64,000 nt of DNA from NCBI RefSeq assembly GCF_014650055.1, contig NZ_BMUF01000015.1, positions 1 to 64,000 on the forward strand, given 5' to 3'. This document shows positions 1-8,107 of this stretch, piece by piece. The first letter of the stretch is position 1, and the number at the start of each line of letters is the position of its first letter. This stretch comes from Streptomyces malachitofuscus (lineage in GTDB: Bacteria; Actinomycetota; Actinomycetes; Streptomycetales; Streptomycetaceae). The notes under the pieces were generated by a model, which saw nothing but the letters and a program-made list of their open reading frames with translations, searched no databases and had not been told where the DNA came from. Made by a program: the position numbers and the translations under genes.

Positions 1-62
1 CGAACTACGGCACCGCCGTGGACCCGGCGAAGTTCCTGCGCGCCAACGGCGTCAACCTCTGA
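1..62 (+). CDS. C-terminal fragment of a protein, possibly an M23-type secreted peptidase
   Basis: Only the last 19 codons are in the window (frame from base 3, stop TGA at 60-62). They encode NYGTAVDPAKFLRANGVNL. This tail resembles the C-terminus of some actinobacterial M23 (LytM-like) endopeptidases, where a DPxxFLRxxGV segment follows the last beta strand, but no catalytic motif is visible. The family guess is weak; that it is a gene end is clear from codon bias and the hairpin directly downstream. A degenerate copy of this 3' end recurs at 642-689. Confidence 0.5.
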   Translation, partial: NYGTAVDPAKFLRANGVNL

Positions 63-70
63 CGCACGCC
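23..70 (+). repeat. Left copy of a 48-bp direct repeat
   Basis: Matches 642-689 at 44 of 48 positions by eye. It covers the last 13 codons and stop of the left-edge gene plus 8 bases. The two copies bracket the small secreted-protein gene at 330-617. Confidence 0.85.
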
Positions 71-90
71 ACATCGCAGCACCCCGGCGA

Positions 91-119
91 CCCGAGGACG
101 GCCCCGCCCCGTCCTCGGG
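91..119 (+). terminator. Hairpin terminator of the left-edge gene
   Basis: A perfect 11-bp stem (CCCGAGGACGG at 91-101 with its complement at 109-119) and a 7-base loop lie 29 bases after the stop codon. There is no T-run, as is usual for Streptomyces terminators. Confidence 0.75.
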
Positions 120-329
120 TCGCCGTCTGCGTCAGAGCCTCTTCGGGCCCGGCGTACGACGAACCGACGACGACCAACCGGTCGGCGCAGAAGGGAATCG
201 ATTCGTCGGGTGAAACGGTGCCACCGAGACGGAAATGGCTGCTCCGAGCTGCCACTCTCGGGCGTGGACAACGGATCGGCAGGCGCCCTGCCGTTCCCGC
301 TCTGGTCCTTCCACCGTGAGGAGCTCCCT

Positions 330-617
330 TTGCGTCTTCGTCGTACCGTGACCGGTGCCCTTGGTTCCGTCGCTCTCCTTCTCGCTTCCACCGGCGCAGT
401 CACCATGAGTGCCGGTCCGGCCGCAGCGGCCCCCTGCGGCTTCTACGAGACCGCCTCCGACGCCTACTACAACCACTGCACCTCGGACGGCTCACGCATC
501 GTCATCGAGATCGACGACTGGGGTCCGAACAGCGAGCAGTGCGTGGGACCGGGTGTGACCTGGATCGGTTCCAGCTCAGGCGTCGACGGTGCTTGGTACA
601 CCGGCCGTACGTGCTGA
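330..617 (+). CDS. Small secreted protein, DUF6355-like
   Basis: Encodes 95 residues. I chose the TTG at 330 because GTGAGGAG (316-323) lies at ribosome-binding distance and because it gives a clean signal peptide: RLRRT, a hydrophobic core, then an AAAA cleavage region near residue 36. The mature part is about 60 residues and starts near APCGFYET. It has four cysteines (PCGF, NHC, EQC, RTC), which suggests two disulfides. The pattern matches what I remember of DUF6355, a family of small exported actinobacterial proteins of unknown function. A longer reading from 210 has no supporting ribosome site. The gene lies between two copies of a 48-bp repeat, which suggests it was inserted or duplicated here. 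Confidence 0.75.
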   Translation: MRLRRTVTGALGSVALLLASTGAVTMSAGPAAAAPCGFYETASDAYYNHCTSDGSRIVIEIDDWGPNSEQCVGPGVTWIGSSSGVDGAWYTGRTC

Positions 618-641
618 CCTGGGTGATGTGAAAGCACTCGG

Positions 642-689
642 CCCGGCGAAGTTCCCGCGCGCCCACGGCATCAGCCTCTGACGCACGCC
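642..689 (+). repeat. Right copy of the 48-bp direct repeat (relic gene end)
   Basis: In the matching frame it reads PAKFPRAHGISL then stop, against PAKFLRANGVNL then stop at 23-62. No open frame leads into it, so it looks like a copied 3' end rather than a working gene. Confidence 0.85.
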
Positions 690-702
690 CGCTGGACGCT
701 CC

Positions 703-739
703 CGACCCCGAGGACGGCTCCATGCCGGCCCCGGGGTCG
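703..739 (+). terminator. Hairpin downstream of the repeat copy
   Basis: An 8-bp stem (CGACCCCG at 703-710, CGGGGTCG at 732-739) with a 21-base loop. It sits where the terminator of the left copy sits and probably ends transcription of the secreted-protein gene. The loop is long, so it is only a moderate candidate. Confidence 0.4.
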
Positions 740-840
740 AGCCGTTGTGCGGCGCGGTCCCCGGCGACGCTCTAAGCCTGGCCTCAGGTTGGTCGAGGAC
801 AATGAGCGGCAAAACGTCGACGGGAAGGGGGCGGGCCGGC

Positions 841-1530
841 GTGCGGATCATGATCGCGGATGATGACCCGGCCATCCGTGAGTCGCTGGAGCGGGTGCTC
901 CAGGTCGAGGGGTACGACACCAGCACCGTCGCCAACGGTCTCGCCGTGCTCGACGGGGTCGGTGGGGCCGGCGGTGACACGCTGGATCTGCTGATCCTCG
1001 ACGTGATGATGCCCCGCCTCGGCGGGTTGGAGACCTGCCGGCGTTTGCGGGCCGCGGGCCGGGATCTGCCGGTGCTGATGCTGACCGCCCGTGACCAGGT
1101 CTCCGACCGGGTCACGGGGCTGGACTCGGGCGCCGACGACTACCTGCCCAAGCCGTTCGCCACCGAGGAGCTGCTGGCCCGGGTGCGGGCCCTGCTGCGC
1201 CGGCGCACGCCGACCGAGGAGTCGCAGATCCTGTCGTTCGCCGACGTCCGGCTCGATCCCGACAGGTTCGAGGCGTGGCGGGGCAGGCGGCCGCTGCGCC
1301 TGACCCGGACCGAGTTCTCCCTCCTGCAGGTCCTCATGCGCAACGCGACCCGGGTCCTGACCCGCGACGCGCTGTTCGAGGCGATCTGGGGCTTCGACAT
1401 GAGCGCCACCGCCAACAACCTCCAGGTATACGTGAGCTACCTGCGCCGCAAGATGGAGGCCGAGGGTGAGCCGCGATTGATCTACACGCTCCGCGGCCTG
1501 GGCTACACGTTGCGGGAGACCCCTCCGTGA
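841..1530 (+). CDS. OmpR/PhoB-family response regulator
   Basis: Encodes 229 residues. The receiver domain (about 1-120) has the acidic pocket ADDDP at 6-10, the phosphoacceptor Asp54 in LILDVMMP, and the conserved lysine in LPKPF. The C-terminal winged helix (about 130-225) has RLTRTEFSLLQVL, the VYVSYLRRK recognition segment and the RGLGYTLR wing. I chose the GTG at 841 because a purine-rich GGAAGGGGG precedes it and the domain begins there; ATG 802 is an alternative with a badly spaced ribosome site. The sensor kinase start overlaps its stop by 4 bases, so the two are translationally coupled. The facing MMPL exporter is a plausible target, by inference. Confidence 0.9.
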   Translation: MRIMIADDDPAIRESLERVLQVEGYDTSTVANGLAVLDGVGGAGGDTLDLLILDVMMPRLGGLETCRRLRAAGRDLPVLMLTARDQVSDRVTGLDSGADDYLPKPFATEELLARVRALLRRRTPTEESQILSFADVRLDPDRFEAWRGRRPLRLTRTEFSLLQVLMRNATRVLTRDALFEAIWGFDMSATANNLQVYVSYLRRKMEAEGEPRLIYTLRGLGYTLRETPP

Positions 1531-2978
1531 GCGGGCCCACCGGCCGGGAACCGCGCCGGCTGACCCGATGGTGGCGCCGACGGTCCCTGCGGACCAGGCT
1601 GACGGTGATCGCGGCGACGGCCATCGCGGTCAGCGTGTTCCTGGCCTTCCAGGTGGCCAGCGAACTACTGGACTGGGAGCTGCAGGACACCGTCGAGGAT
1701 CAGCTGCGCGCCGACTCCCGCGTCCTGGCGGCAGACGCGGAGCGCGCCGGTCCGGCGCAGGTCCGGCTACCGCCGTATCCCGGATCCGGACGGCTGGTGC
1801 GGGTCATCCTGTCCGACGGCTCGATCCGGACGCCGGCCGGCCAACCCCCGCTGCCCCCGGTCAGCGGGCAGGCCGCGCGCGTGGCGCAGGGCGCGTCGGC
1901 CGACCTGATGGAGTCGAACGACAGCGACGAGGACGGCTACCTCATCCACACGCTGCGGGCGGGCGACGGCGCGGTCCAGGTGGCCCGCGTCGTCGACGAC
2001 GGCCCGATCAACCAGTTCGGGTTCGGCATGCTGCTGATCGGGCTGCTCTGTGTGGCCGGCGGCGCCCTCGTCGGGCGGACCGTGGCGCGGACCGGGCTGA
2101 CACCGATCGACCGGCTGACCGCCGCCGCGGTACGTGTCGCGCACACCCGGGATCTCGACGCCGACATCCCGGATGAGGGCGGTGGGGAGATCCGGCGGCT
2201 GATCCGGTCGATCAACGACATGCTCGCCGCGCTCCGGGACTCCCGGCGGGCACAGCGGCTGCTCGCCGAGGACGCCGCCCACGAGCTCAAGACCCCGCTC
2301 ACCAGCCTGCGCCTCAACGTCGAGCTGTTGATCCGCCTCGATCGGCGCGGCACCCTCGACAGCGCACTGCCGGCGGAGAGCCGCACCCGGCTGCTCAACG
2401 ATCTCGGCGCCCAGGTGGCCGAGTTGGGCACCCTTGTCGCCGAGCTGACCGACCTGGCGCGCGGTGACGTCAGCGACGAGAGCACCGAGGTGCTCGACCT
2501 CGCCGACGTGGTGGTGGCCGCCGCGACCCGGGCGCGTTCCCGCGTGCCCGACATCGGGATCGCGCTCGACGTGACCTCTGTGTGGGTGAGCGGGCGTCCC
2601 GCCGCGCTCGAGCGAGCGGTGCTCAACCTCATCGACAACGCCGGCAAGTGGTCCCCCGTTGACCAGCTGGTCCAGGTCCGGCTCCGTGCCGAGGACGCGT
2701 CGGCGGTGCTCGAGGTCGACGACGCCGGGCCGGGCATCGACGCCGTCGACGTACCGCGGGTGTTCGACCGGTTCTACCGTGCCGACAGCGCCCGGGCGTT
2801 GCCGGGATCCGGTCTGGGGCTGTCGATCGTGCAGCGGGTCGTCGACGCCCACGGCGGCCGGGCCACCGTCGCCCGCTCCGCACGCGGTGGCGCGCTGCTT
2901 CGGGTCGACCTTCCGGCCGCGGCCCCGCCCGCCCCGACCGCGCGGCCCACCGCCGGGGAGGACACCGAGGCGTGCTGA
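1527..2978 (+). CDS. Sensor histidine kinase (HAMP, HisKA, HATPase)
   Basis: Encodes 483 residues. One membrane helix lies near residues 24-45, an extracytoplasmic sensor loop of about 125 residues follows, and a second helix is at FGFGMLLIGLLCVAGG. Next come a HAMP linker, the H-box (EDAAHELKTPLTSL, His252), the N-box (LNLIDNAGKW), G1 (DDAGPGID) and G2 (GSGLGLSIV). All catalytic boxes are intact. The loop is acidic and has no recognised ligand fold. The start overlaps the regulator stop (GTGA), making a two-gene operon. The layout resembles MprB/PrrB-type kinases, some of which respond to envelope stress. Confidence 0.92.
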   Translation: MSGPTGREPRRLTRWWRRRSLRTRLTVIAATAIAVSVFLAFQVASELLDWELQDTVEDQLRADSRVLAADAERAGPAQVRLPPYPGSGRLVRVILSDGSIRTPAGQPPLPPVSGQAARVAQGASADLMESNDSDEDGYLIHTLRAGDGAVQVARVVDDGPINQFGFGMLLIGLLCVAGGALVGRTVARTGLTPIDRLTAAAVRVAHTRDLDADIPDEGGGEIRRLIRSINDMLAALRDSRRAQRLLAEDAAHELKTPLTSLRLNVELLIRLDRRGTLDSALPAESRTRLLNDLGAQVAELGTLVAELTDLARGDVSDESTEVLDLADVVVAAATRARSRVPDIGIALDVTSVWVSGRPAALERAVLNLIDNAGKWSPVDQLVQVRLRAEDASAVLEVDDAGPGIDAVDVPRVFDRFYRADSARALPGSGLGLSIVQRVVDAHGGRATVARSARGGALLRVDLPAAAPPAPTARPTAGEDTEAC

Positions 2979-2987
2979 CCGCCCGGC

Positions 2988-3200
2988 AGTGCGGCACGCA
3001 GGACTTGGGAGCGGCGGACCCGGGGATGCCCCACGTGGCTCACCGCTGGGGCCGGACATCGCGACACACCGGGCCCAGCAGCGGCCACCATGCGGCACGG
3101 ACTTGAAGCGACGCACCCAAGGGCAGGCCCCACACAACGCACCACCCGGGCAAGACACTGCGACGCACCGGACTCAGCAGCCGCGATGCGGCACAAGACG
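2988..3200. repeat. Degenerate tandem repeat of about 98 bp, just over two copies
   Basis: Unit 1 (2988-3089), unit 2 (3090-3185) and a partial unit 3 (from 3186) each begin with TGCGGCAC. Units 1 and 2 share GGACTTG near the start and, near the end, a block of the form GCGACxCACCGGxCxCAGCAG. The copies have diverged by substitutions and small gaps. It fills most of the 307-bp gap between two convergent genes. I see no gene in that gap. Confidence 0.6.
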
Positions 3201-3234
3201 AGCAGAGGGTGGCGACCGTCGGGCCCATGAAAAG

Positions 3235-3267
3235 GATCCGGGACGGGCTGGGTCCCCGTCCCGGATC
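3235..3267. terminator. Bidirectional hairpin terminator
   Basis: A perfect 13-bp stem (GATCCGGGACGGG at 3235-3247, complement at 3255-3267) with a 7-base loop, between the convergent kinase and MMPL genes. It lies 19 bases beyond the MMPL stop. Confidence 0.85.
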
Positions 3268-3285
3268 TCGTCCGTGCCGCCGCGC

Positions 3286-5436
3286 TCACCGTTGCAGCGC
3301 GGACTCCTCGTCGTCGGCGCGCGACTGTTGACCGTCCGGCAGCTCCGCCCCCGGCCGGGCCAGCCGGCTGGGCCACCACATCCGCCGTCCGATCAGCAGG
3401 GTGAGGGCGGGCACCAGGACCGACCGCACCAGCAGGGCGTCGAGCAGCACGCCGAAGGCGACCAGGAACCCGACCTCGACCAGCATCACCAGCGGAAGTG
3501 TGACGAGGACCGCGAACGTGGCCGCCAGGACCAGGCCCGCCGAGGTGATGACGCCACCGGTGGCCGAGAGGGCCTTGAGCATGCCCTCCCTGGTGCCGAG
3601 ACGCACGGTCTCCTCCCGGGCCCGGCTGGTCAGGAAGATGTTGTAGTCGACGCCGAGCGCCACCAGGAACAGGAATGCCAGCAGCGGCACCGAATAGTCG
3701 ATGCCCTTGAACCCGAGGATCGTGTCGAAGACGAACACGCTGCCGCCGAAGGCCGCGGCGAACGAGACGATCACGGTGGCCATCAGGACCAGCGGGGCCA
3801 GGATCGCGCGCAGCAGCAGCCCGAGAATGATCAGGACGACGACGAGCACCAGCGGGATCACCAACTTCTCGTCGCGCCTGGTGGTCACCTCGGTGTCGAG
3901 GTTCTCCGCACTCGGCCCGCCGACGATCGCCTCCGCCCCGCTCACCGCGTGCACGGCGGTGCGCACCCGCTTGATCGTGTCGTACTCCGCGGCGGTGTCC
4001 GGCGCGTCCTTCGGGAACACGGAGATGTTGGCCCAGCCACCGCTGGTCCGCTCCGGGACGGCCAGGGCCACACCGGGAGTGTCCTCGACGACGTCGATCA
4101 CCCGTTCCCGGTGCGCCGGCCGCGTGAAGACCGTCATCGGCTGACCGCCGAGCTCCGGGAAGTGCTCGCGGAGAACGGTGAAACCGGTGACCGACTCCGG
4201 CGCGGACAGGAACTGGTCCTGCTCCCGCAGGGCGCCGCTGTTGCCCGTCAGCCCGAGGGCGAGCACGCCGAGGACTCCGAGCGAGCCGAGCGTCGCCACC
4301 CACCGGCGGCGGCTGATGGCGGTGCCGAGCCGTCCCCACAGCCCCGGCTTCTCCTCCACGGCCGTGCTGAACCGCGGGACGGCCGGCCAGAAGATCCGCC
4401 TGCCGAGCACCACGAGCACCGCCGGGAACAGCGTCAGCATGGCCACCAGCGCGCACAGGATGCCGGCCGCACCGATCGGGCCCAGGCCGCTGGTGCTGTT
4501 CAGGTCCGCGACGAGCAGGCAGAGCAGGCCGGCGACCACGGTGGCCGCGGACGCGACGATGGCCGGCGCCGCGCCGCGCAGCGCGTGGACCATCGCGACC
4601 CGGACGTTCTCATGATGGTGCAGCGCCTCCCGATATCGGGCGATGAGCAACAGCGCGTAGTCCGTGCCCACGCCGAACACCAGGATCGTCAGCAGCGCCG
4701 AGTTCTGGTCGTTGACCACGATGCCGAAGCCCTTGACGAGCAGGTAGACGGTCCCCATGGAGGTCAGTGCGGCCGCGCCGACGGCCACCAGCGGGATGAT
4801 CCACAACACCGGGCTGCGGTAGGTGAGGACGAGCAGGAGCGTGACGACGGCGATGGTGGTGAGAAGGACCTGCTCGTCGATGCCGTCGAAGACGGCGTCC
4901 ATGTCGCCGTCGATCGCGCCCGGGCCGGTCACGTCGAGTTCAAGACCGGAGGGGCGGTCCTTCGCGGCGTCACGCAGCGGGCCGACGATCTCCTCCGGTG
5001 GGCCGTAGGCCGTGCTCACCTCGAGGGTGAACGTCATCGCCTTGCGGTCGGTGGACAGGCTCGTCGGTGAGCCCTCGTCGTCCTCGTCGGCCGCCTCCGT
5101 CTCCTTCGGCGGGTACCGCTCGGCAAGGGTGTCGTAGTGGCGCTCGACCGTCGCGCGGTCGGCGTCGGTCAGACCGTCGGCCCGGTGGTACACGAAGACG
5201 AACGTGCTGTCCTCACCGCCGGGGAGACTGTCGTCCAGCGCCGCCACCTTGGTGGACTCGGCACCGGCCGGCAGGGTGTCCACGGCGCTGTCGGTGGTGA
5301 CCGAGCTCAGCTTTCCGCTCAGCGGCACCATGCCCGCCGCCAGCACCAGCCACAGGCCGATCACCAACCACGGCACCCACCGGCCTGCCAACCGACCGGC
5401 CGGCGCTCCCCCGGACGGCGCTGCGTCGACTGCCAT
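3286..5436 (-). CDS. MMPL-family (RND-like) membrane exporter
   Basis: Encodes 716 residues. An N-terminal helix (WVPWLVIGLWLVLAAGMV) is followed by an extracytoplasmic loop of about 150 residues, five clustered helices, a cytoplasmic stretch, a second helix-loop unit, and a final cluster of helices with the MMPL signature GVDYNIFL. The matching first-half motif is GTDYALLLI. Two such halves are the norm for MMPL lipid or drug exporters of actinobacteria, including ActII-3 types. The ATG at 5436 has GGAGG six bases upstream; an upstream in-frame ATG at 5463 has none. The substrate is unknown. The gene converges on a two-component operon that may control it. Confidence 0.9.
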   Translation of the reverse strand: MAVDAAPSGGAPAGRLAGRWVPWLVIGLWLVLAAGMVPLSGKLSSVTTDSAVDTLPAGAESTKVAALDDSLPGGEDSTFVFVYHRADGLTDADRATVERHYDTLAERYPPKETEAADEDDEGSPTSLSTDRKAMTFTLEVSTAYGPPEEIVGPLRDAAKDRPSGLELDVTGPGAIDGDMDAVFDGIDEQVLLTTIAVVTLLLVLTYRSPVLWIIPLVAVGAAALTSMGTVYLLVKGFGIVVNDQNSALLTILVFGVGTDYALLLIARYREALHHHENVRVAMVHALRGAAPAIVASAATVVAGLLCLLVADLNSTSGLGPIGAAGILCALVAMLTLFPAVLVVLGRRIFWPAVPRFSTAVEEKPGLWGRLGTAISRRRWVATLGSLGVLGVLALGLTGNSGALREQDQFLSAPESVTGFTVLREHFPELGGQPMTVFTRPAHRERVIDVVEDTPGVALAVPERTSGGWANISVFPKDAPDTAAEYDTIKRVRTAVHAVSGAEAIVGGPSAENLDTEVTTRRDEKLVIPLVLVVVLIILGLLLRAILAPLVLMATVIVSFAAAFGGSVFVFDTILGFKGIDYSVPLLAFLFLVALGVDYNIFLTSRAREETVRLGTREGMLKALSATGGVITSAGLVLAATFAVLVTLPLVMLVEVGFLVAFGVLLDALLVRSVLVPALTLLIGRRMWWPSRLARPGAELPDGQQSRADDEESALQR

Positions 5437-5730
5437 CACTGGCCTCCTACATACGAGTTGCATCGCTCATTTGGATGCCTGCTTCCTAACGAGCGAACCT
5501 GAGGCGACTGTTAATGCGCTGCTCAGGCCCGTTGGCCGACCCATGTGCCCCGCACGCGCCTGCGCCGACACGACCCCTGCCTGACACCTCGCGCCGTCCG
5601 GCGCGAAGTTGACGGAAAACCGATGGTGCGCCGAGTTGTTCTCCAGGAGTATCGTTCAACGATTCTCCACAGCACGTGACCGAATGATGGCTCCACGTCT
5701 CCGGCCGGCCGCCGGAGAAAGGGGAAAGTC

Positions 5731-6177
5731 ATGGGGCAGTTGCGACAGGGAGCACGAACCGGCACATGGGCCATCGGCGGGGTCGCCGGCCTGGCGGCCG
5801 TCTACGTGGCCGGTGTGTTCGTCTTCGGAGGCGCCGGGTGGATCACCGCGCCGTTCCGCGGCGAGGTCGAGGAGCGGGAGAGGACCGTCGGGTCCGGCGC
5901 GTTCCGCCTCACCACCTACGAGGAGTTCTTCGACCTGTGCGAGGCCGTGCAGAACGCCGAAGGGACGATCCGGGTGCTCCAGCAGGAGCGCGGAACGGCG
6001 TCGGACACGCGCAGGAACCAGATCGACCAGTCGATCACCGCGCTGAGGGCCACACGGATCGAGTCCGTGAACGACTACAACACCAAAGCCGCCCAGGAGC
6101 ACCGCGCGCCCTTCCGTGACAAGGGCCTGCCCTACCGGCTCGACACCGCCGCCGAGAGCACGACCTGCACCGACTGA
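5731..6177 (+). CDS. Membrane-anchored protein of unknown function
   Basis: Encodes 148 residues. A short basic N-terminus leads into one hydrophobic helix (about 14-36, GGVAGLAAVYVAGVFVFGGAG). A charged, largely helical domain follows (LTTYEEFFDLCEAVQNAEG) that is probably outside the membrane, with two cysteines, one at the very end (TTCTD). The ATG follows an AAAGGGGAAAG purine run. It lies 23 bases from the lipoprotein gene downstream, so the two probably form one transcript. I recognise no family. The 5437-5730 gap upstream is a divergent promoter region in which I could not fix promoter boxes. Confidence 0.7.
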   Translation: MGQLRQGARTGTWAIGGVAGLAAVYVAGVFVFGGAGWITAPFRGEVEERERTVGSGAFRLTTYEEFFDLCEAVQNAEGTIRVLQQERGTASDTRRNQIDQSITALRATRIESVNDYNTKAAQEHRAPFRDKGLPYRLDTAAESTTCTD

Positions 6178-6200
6178 TCCCGGGAAGGGGACAACCGATC

Positions 6201-6767
6201 ATGCGCAGGATCACACGCGTCGTCCTGACGGCCGTCTCGGTGCTCGCCCTGGGCCTGGGGCTGGTCTCCTGCACCGACGACTCCAGTCAGGACAAGGAGA
6301 ACAAGGCCAAGCAGGACGGCTACGACCGACTCGTGGCGCGGCAGCCCGCGGGCCGCATGGAGTACTCGCCGACCCGTGAGGCGATCAACCAGTGGGTCGA
6401 GACCTGGGGCAAGCGGGGCAAGCTCTCGTACGTCTACATCCAGAACGCCAAGGGCGAGTACGGGTACTTCATCATGAAGGGCCTGCCGGTCCCCCGCTGC
6501 AAGATGCTCACCCCGACCGAGCGGATGGAGACCTCGTCCCACGGCGTGGCGGTCCTGCCGCAGCCCGGCATGGACGGCACGTACTCGGCGGGCTCGATGT
6601 GCCACGCCTACTACGGTTTCGACGCCACGACCGGCGCGTACATGGAGTTCACCGTGGGGACGAACCAGTCGTTCTTCCTCTTCGACAAGCCCATGACGAT
6701 GCCCGAGTACGCCAGCGCCCGGCAGATGGGCCCGACCTCGATCAAGGACCTCGAGAAGCAGCCCTGA
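6201..6767 (+). CDS. Lipoprotein of unknown function
   Basis: Encodes 188 residues. The N-terminus is a lipoprotein signal (RRITRVVLTAVSVLALGLG) with lipobox LVSC, so the lipidated Cys is near residue 24. The mature protein is polar and contains a WVETWGKRGKLSYVYIQN segment and PRCKML and MCHAYY cysteines that could pair. The purine run GGGAAGGGGAC precedes the ATG. It is probably co-transcribed with the membrane protein just upstream, with which it may form an envelope complex. No family is recognised. Confidence 0.72.
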   Translation: MRRITRVVLTAVSVLALGLGLVSCTDDSSQDKENKAKQDGYDRLVARQPAGRMEYSPTREAINQWVETWGKRGKLSYVYIQNAKGEYGYFIMKGLPVPRCKMLTPTERMETSSHGVAVLPQPGMDGTYSAGSMCHAYYGFDATTGAYMEFTVGTNQSFFLFDKPMTMPEYASARQMGPTSIKDLEKQP

Positions 6768-6804
6768 GCGGGCGGGCGGCCCCGAGGAGACCGTGCGCCG
6801 CCCG

Positions 6805-7731
6805 CTACGAGTGCCCCAGCTCCGCCGACGACGCGTCCTCCGTCGCCGGGACCGAGCCCGAGTCGGCGGACGGGCGGAGCGGGAAGGGGTCGACCCGGGT
6901 CTCGTCGATGACCGGCGGAGCCGGCTGCGGGGGCTTCGGCATGACCGCGGCCTCGGAGTGGCCGCCGCAGCCGTAGCCGAGGGAGACCACCCGGCCGTCG
7001 GCCGGGGAGAACTCGTTGGCGCACACGCCGAAGGCCTGCCCCAGGGAGCCGCCGATCGGAGCGAGGAATCCGCACGACATGCAGGAGGCCGGGGCCGCCT
7101 GCGCCATGGGGGTCTTCGCGCCGTACGACTCCTCCCAGCGGTCGGCGGCGGCGTGCAGGCCGTAGCGGGACAGCACCCGGGCGCGGCGCATGCCGAGTTC
7201 CTCGGCGACCGCCGCGATCGAGCCGCGGGACGGGGCCTCCGCGAGGTGGGCGGGGGTGCCCGCGGTGACCTCGGCGTCCTCCGCCTCCACCAGGTCGGCC
7301 AGTTCCTCGGACACCGCGGAGTTCGGCGGCGGCTCCTCCTCGCCGGAGAAGCCCGGTTCCAGACGGAGGTCCTCGGCGTCGGTGGGGAGGAGGTCGCCGG
7401 GGCCCATGTCGCCGGGGCGCAGCCGCTCGCTCCACGGCACCCACTCCGGTGCGAGGACCGCGTCGGGGCCGGGCAGCAGCACCGTCTCGTCGACCGTGAC
7501 GATCTTGGCACGGGAGGCGCGGGCGACGGTGACGGCCCAGCGCCAGCCGCGGTAGCCGGGCTCCCGGCACCCGAAGAAGTGCGTGACGACGCGGTCGCCC
7601 TCGGAGACCAGCCCCTCGTGCTCCCCCACGACCCCGGGTGCGGCGGCCTCCTCGGCTGCGGCGCGGGCGAGGTCGACGGCCTCGGCGCACAGACGGTCGG
7701 GGGTGCGGCTTCGCGTTGTCGCTGCGCTCAC
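6805..7731 (-). CDS. DUF3027 family protein
   Basis: Encodes 308 residues from GTG 7731, preceded by GGAGAG about 11 bases upstream; the open frame extends 50 codons further up but without coding character. Conserved-looking blocks include LCAEAVDLARAAA near the start, HFFGCREPGYRGWRWAV, WVPWSERLRPGDMGPGDLLP, and a cysteine cluster CMSCGFLAPIGGSLGQAFGV near the end followed by YGCGGHSE. DUF3027 is a conserved actinobacterial protein of unknown function. The Cys-x-x-Cys cluster with a later cysteine and histidine suggests metal binding, by inference. The neighbouring MFS gene is divergent. Confidence 0.85.
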   Translation of the reverse strand: MSAATTRSRTPDRLCAEAVDLARAAAEEAAAPGVVGEHEGLVSEGDRVVTHFFGCREPGYRGWRWAVTVARASRAKIVTVDETVLLPGPDAVLAPEWVPWSERLRPGDMGPGDLLPTDAEDLRLEPGFSGEEEPPPNSAVSEELADLVEAEDAEVTAGTPAHLAEAPSRGSIAAVAEELGMRRARVLSRYGLHAAADRWEESYGAKTPMAQAAPASCMSCGFLAPIGGSLGQAFGVCANEFSPADGRVVSLGYGCGGHSEAAVMPKPPQPAPPVIDETRVDPFPLRPSADSGSVPATEDASSAELGHS

Positions 7732-8107
7732 AGGTATCGCTTCTCTCCTACGCCGTCTCACGAGTGCGCCACTCCCAGCGCGGGGGGCGGACGGAGCGGA
7801 CAGCGGGACCGCGTCGACGTCCGCGCCACAACGTGCTCGGGCGCGCCTCCATCCATTCTGCGGGATGGCTGAGATACGCACGCTACCTGCTCGCGTGCCC
7901 TGGGCCTACACCGACGGTGGTTCCCGGGTTCCGCGCGCCGGTTTCCGGGAGACGGCACTCCACTTCCGCGGCGTGTTCCGACGGCACCGCGACGGCCCCC
8001 GCAACCCCGGGCCGGCCGGCCCGGGGTTGCGCCGTACAGCCGCACCCCGGGTGCCCTCCCTGGCGGATACGGCACTATGCACCGCCTTCTCGGGGCACTA
8101 TGACGTC
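7732..8107. other. Divergent 376-bp intergenic region
   Basis: Lies between the DUF3027 gene and the MFS gene. Its main feature is the 32-bp perfect palindrome at 8000-8031. I see no gene and could not identify convincing promoter boxes by eye. Confidence 0.6.
8000..8031. repeat. 32-bp perfect palindrome
   Basis: CGCAACCCCGGGCCGG followed directly by its reverse complement. Flanking ACGGC (7992-7996) and GCCGT (8031-8035) allow further imperfect pairing. It sits 77 bases before the MFS start, in the leader side of a divergent region where a terminator is not expected. It may act as an attenuator, a boundary terminator or an operator. Confidence 0.75.

Noticed and set aside
2659..5070. 803-codon open frame on the plus strand
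   Set aside because: It is antisense to the clear MMPL gene and the end of the kinase gene. Long antisense frames are common in high-GC DNA, and its composition (Arg, Asp, Gln, His) has no fold-like pattern.
7583..8107. Possible N-terminal extension of the MFS transporter
   Set aside because: It would run through the DUF3027 gene and the palindrome, and lacks membrane-protein character. The family N-terminus fits 8108.
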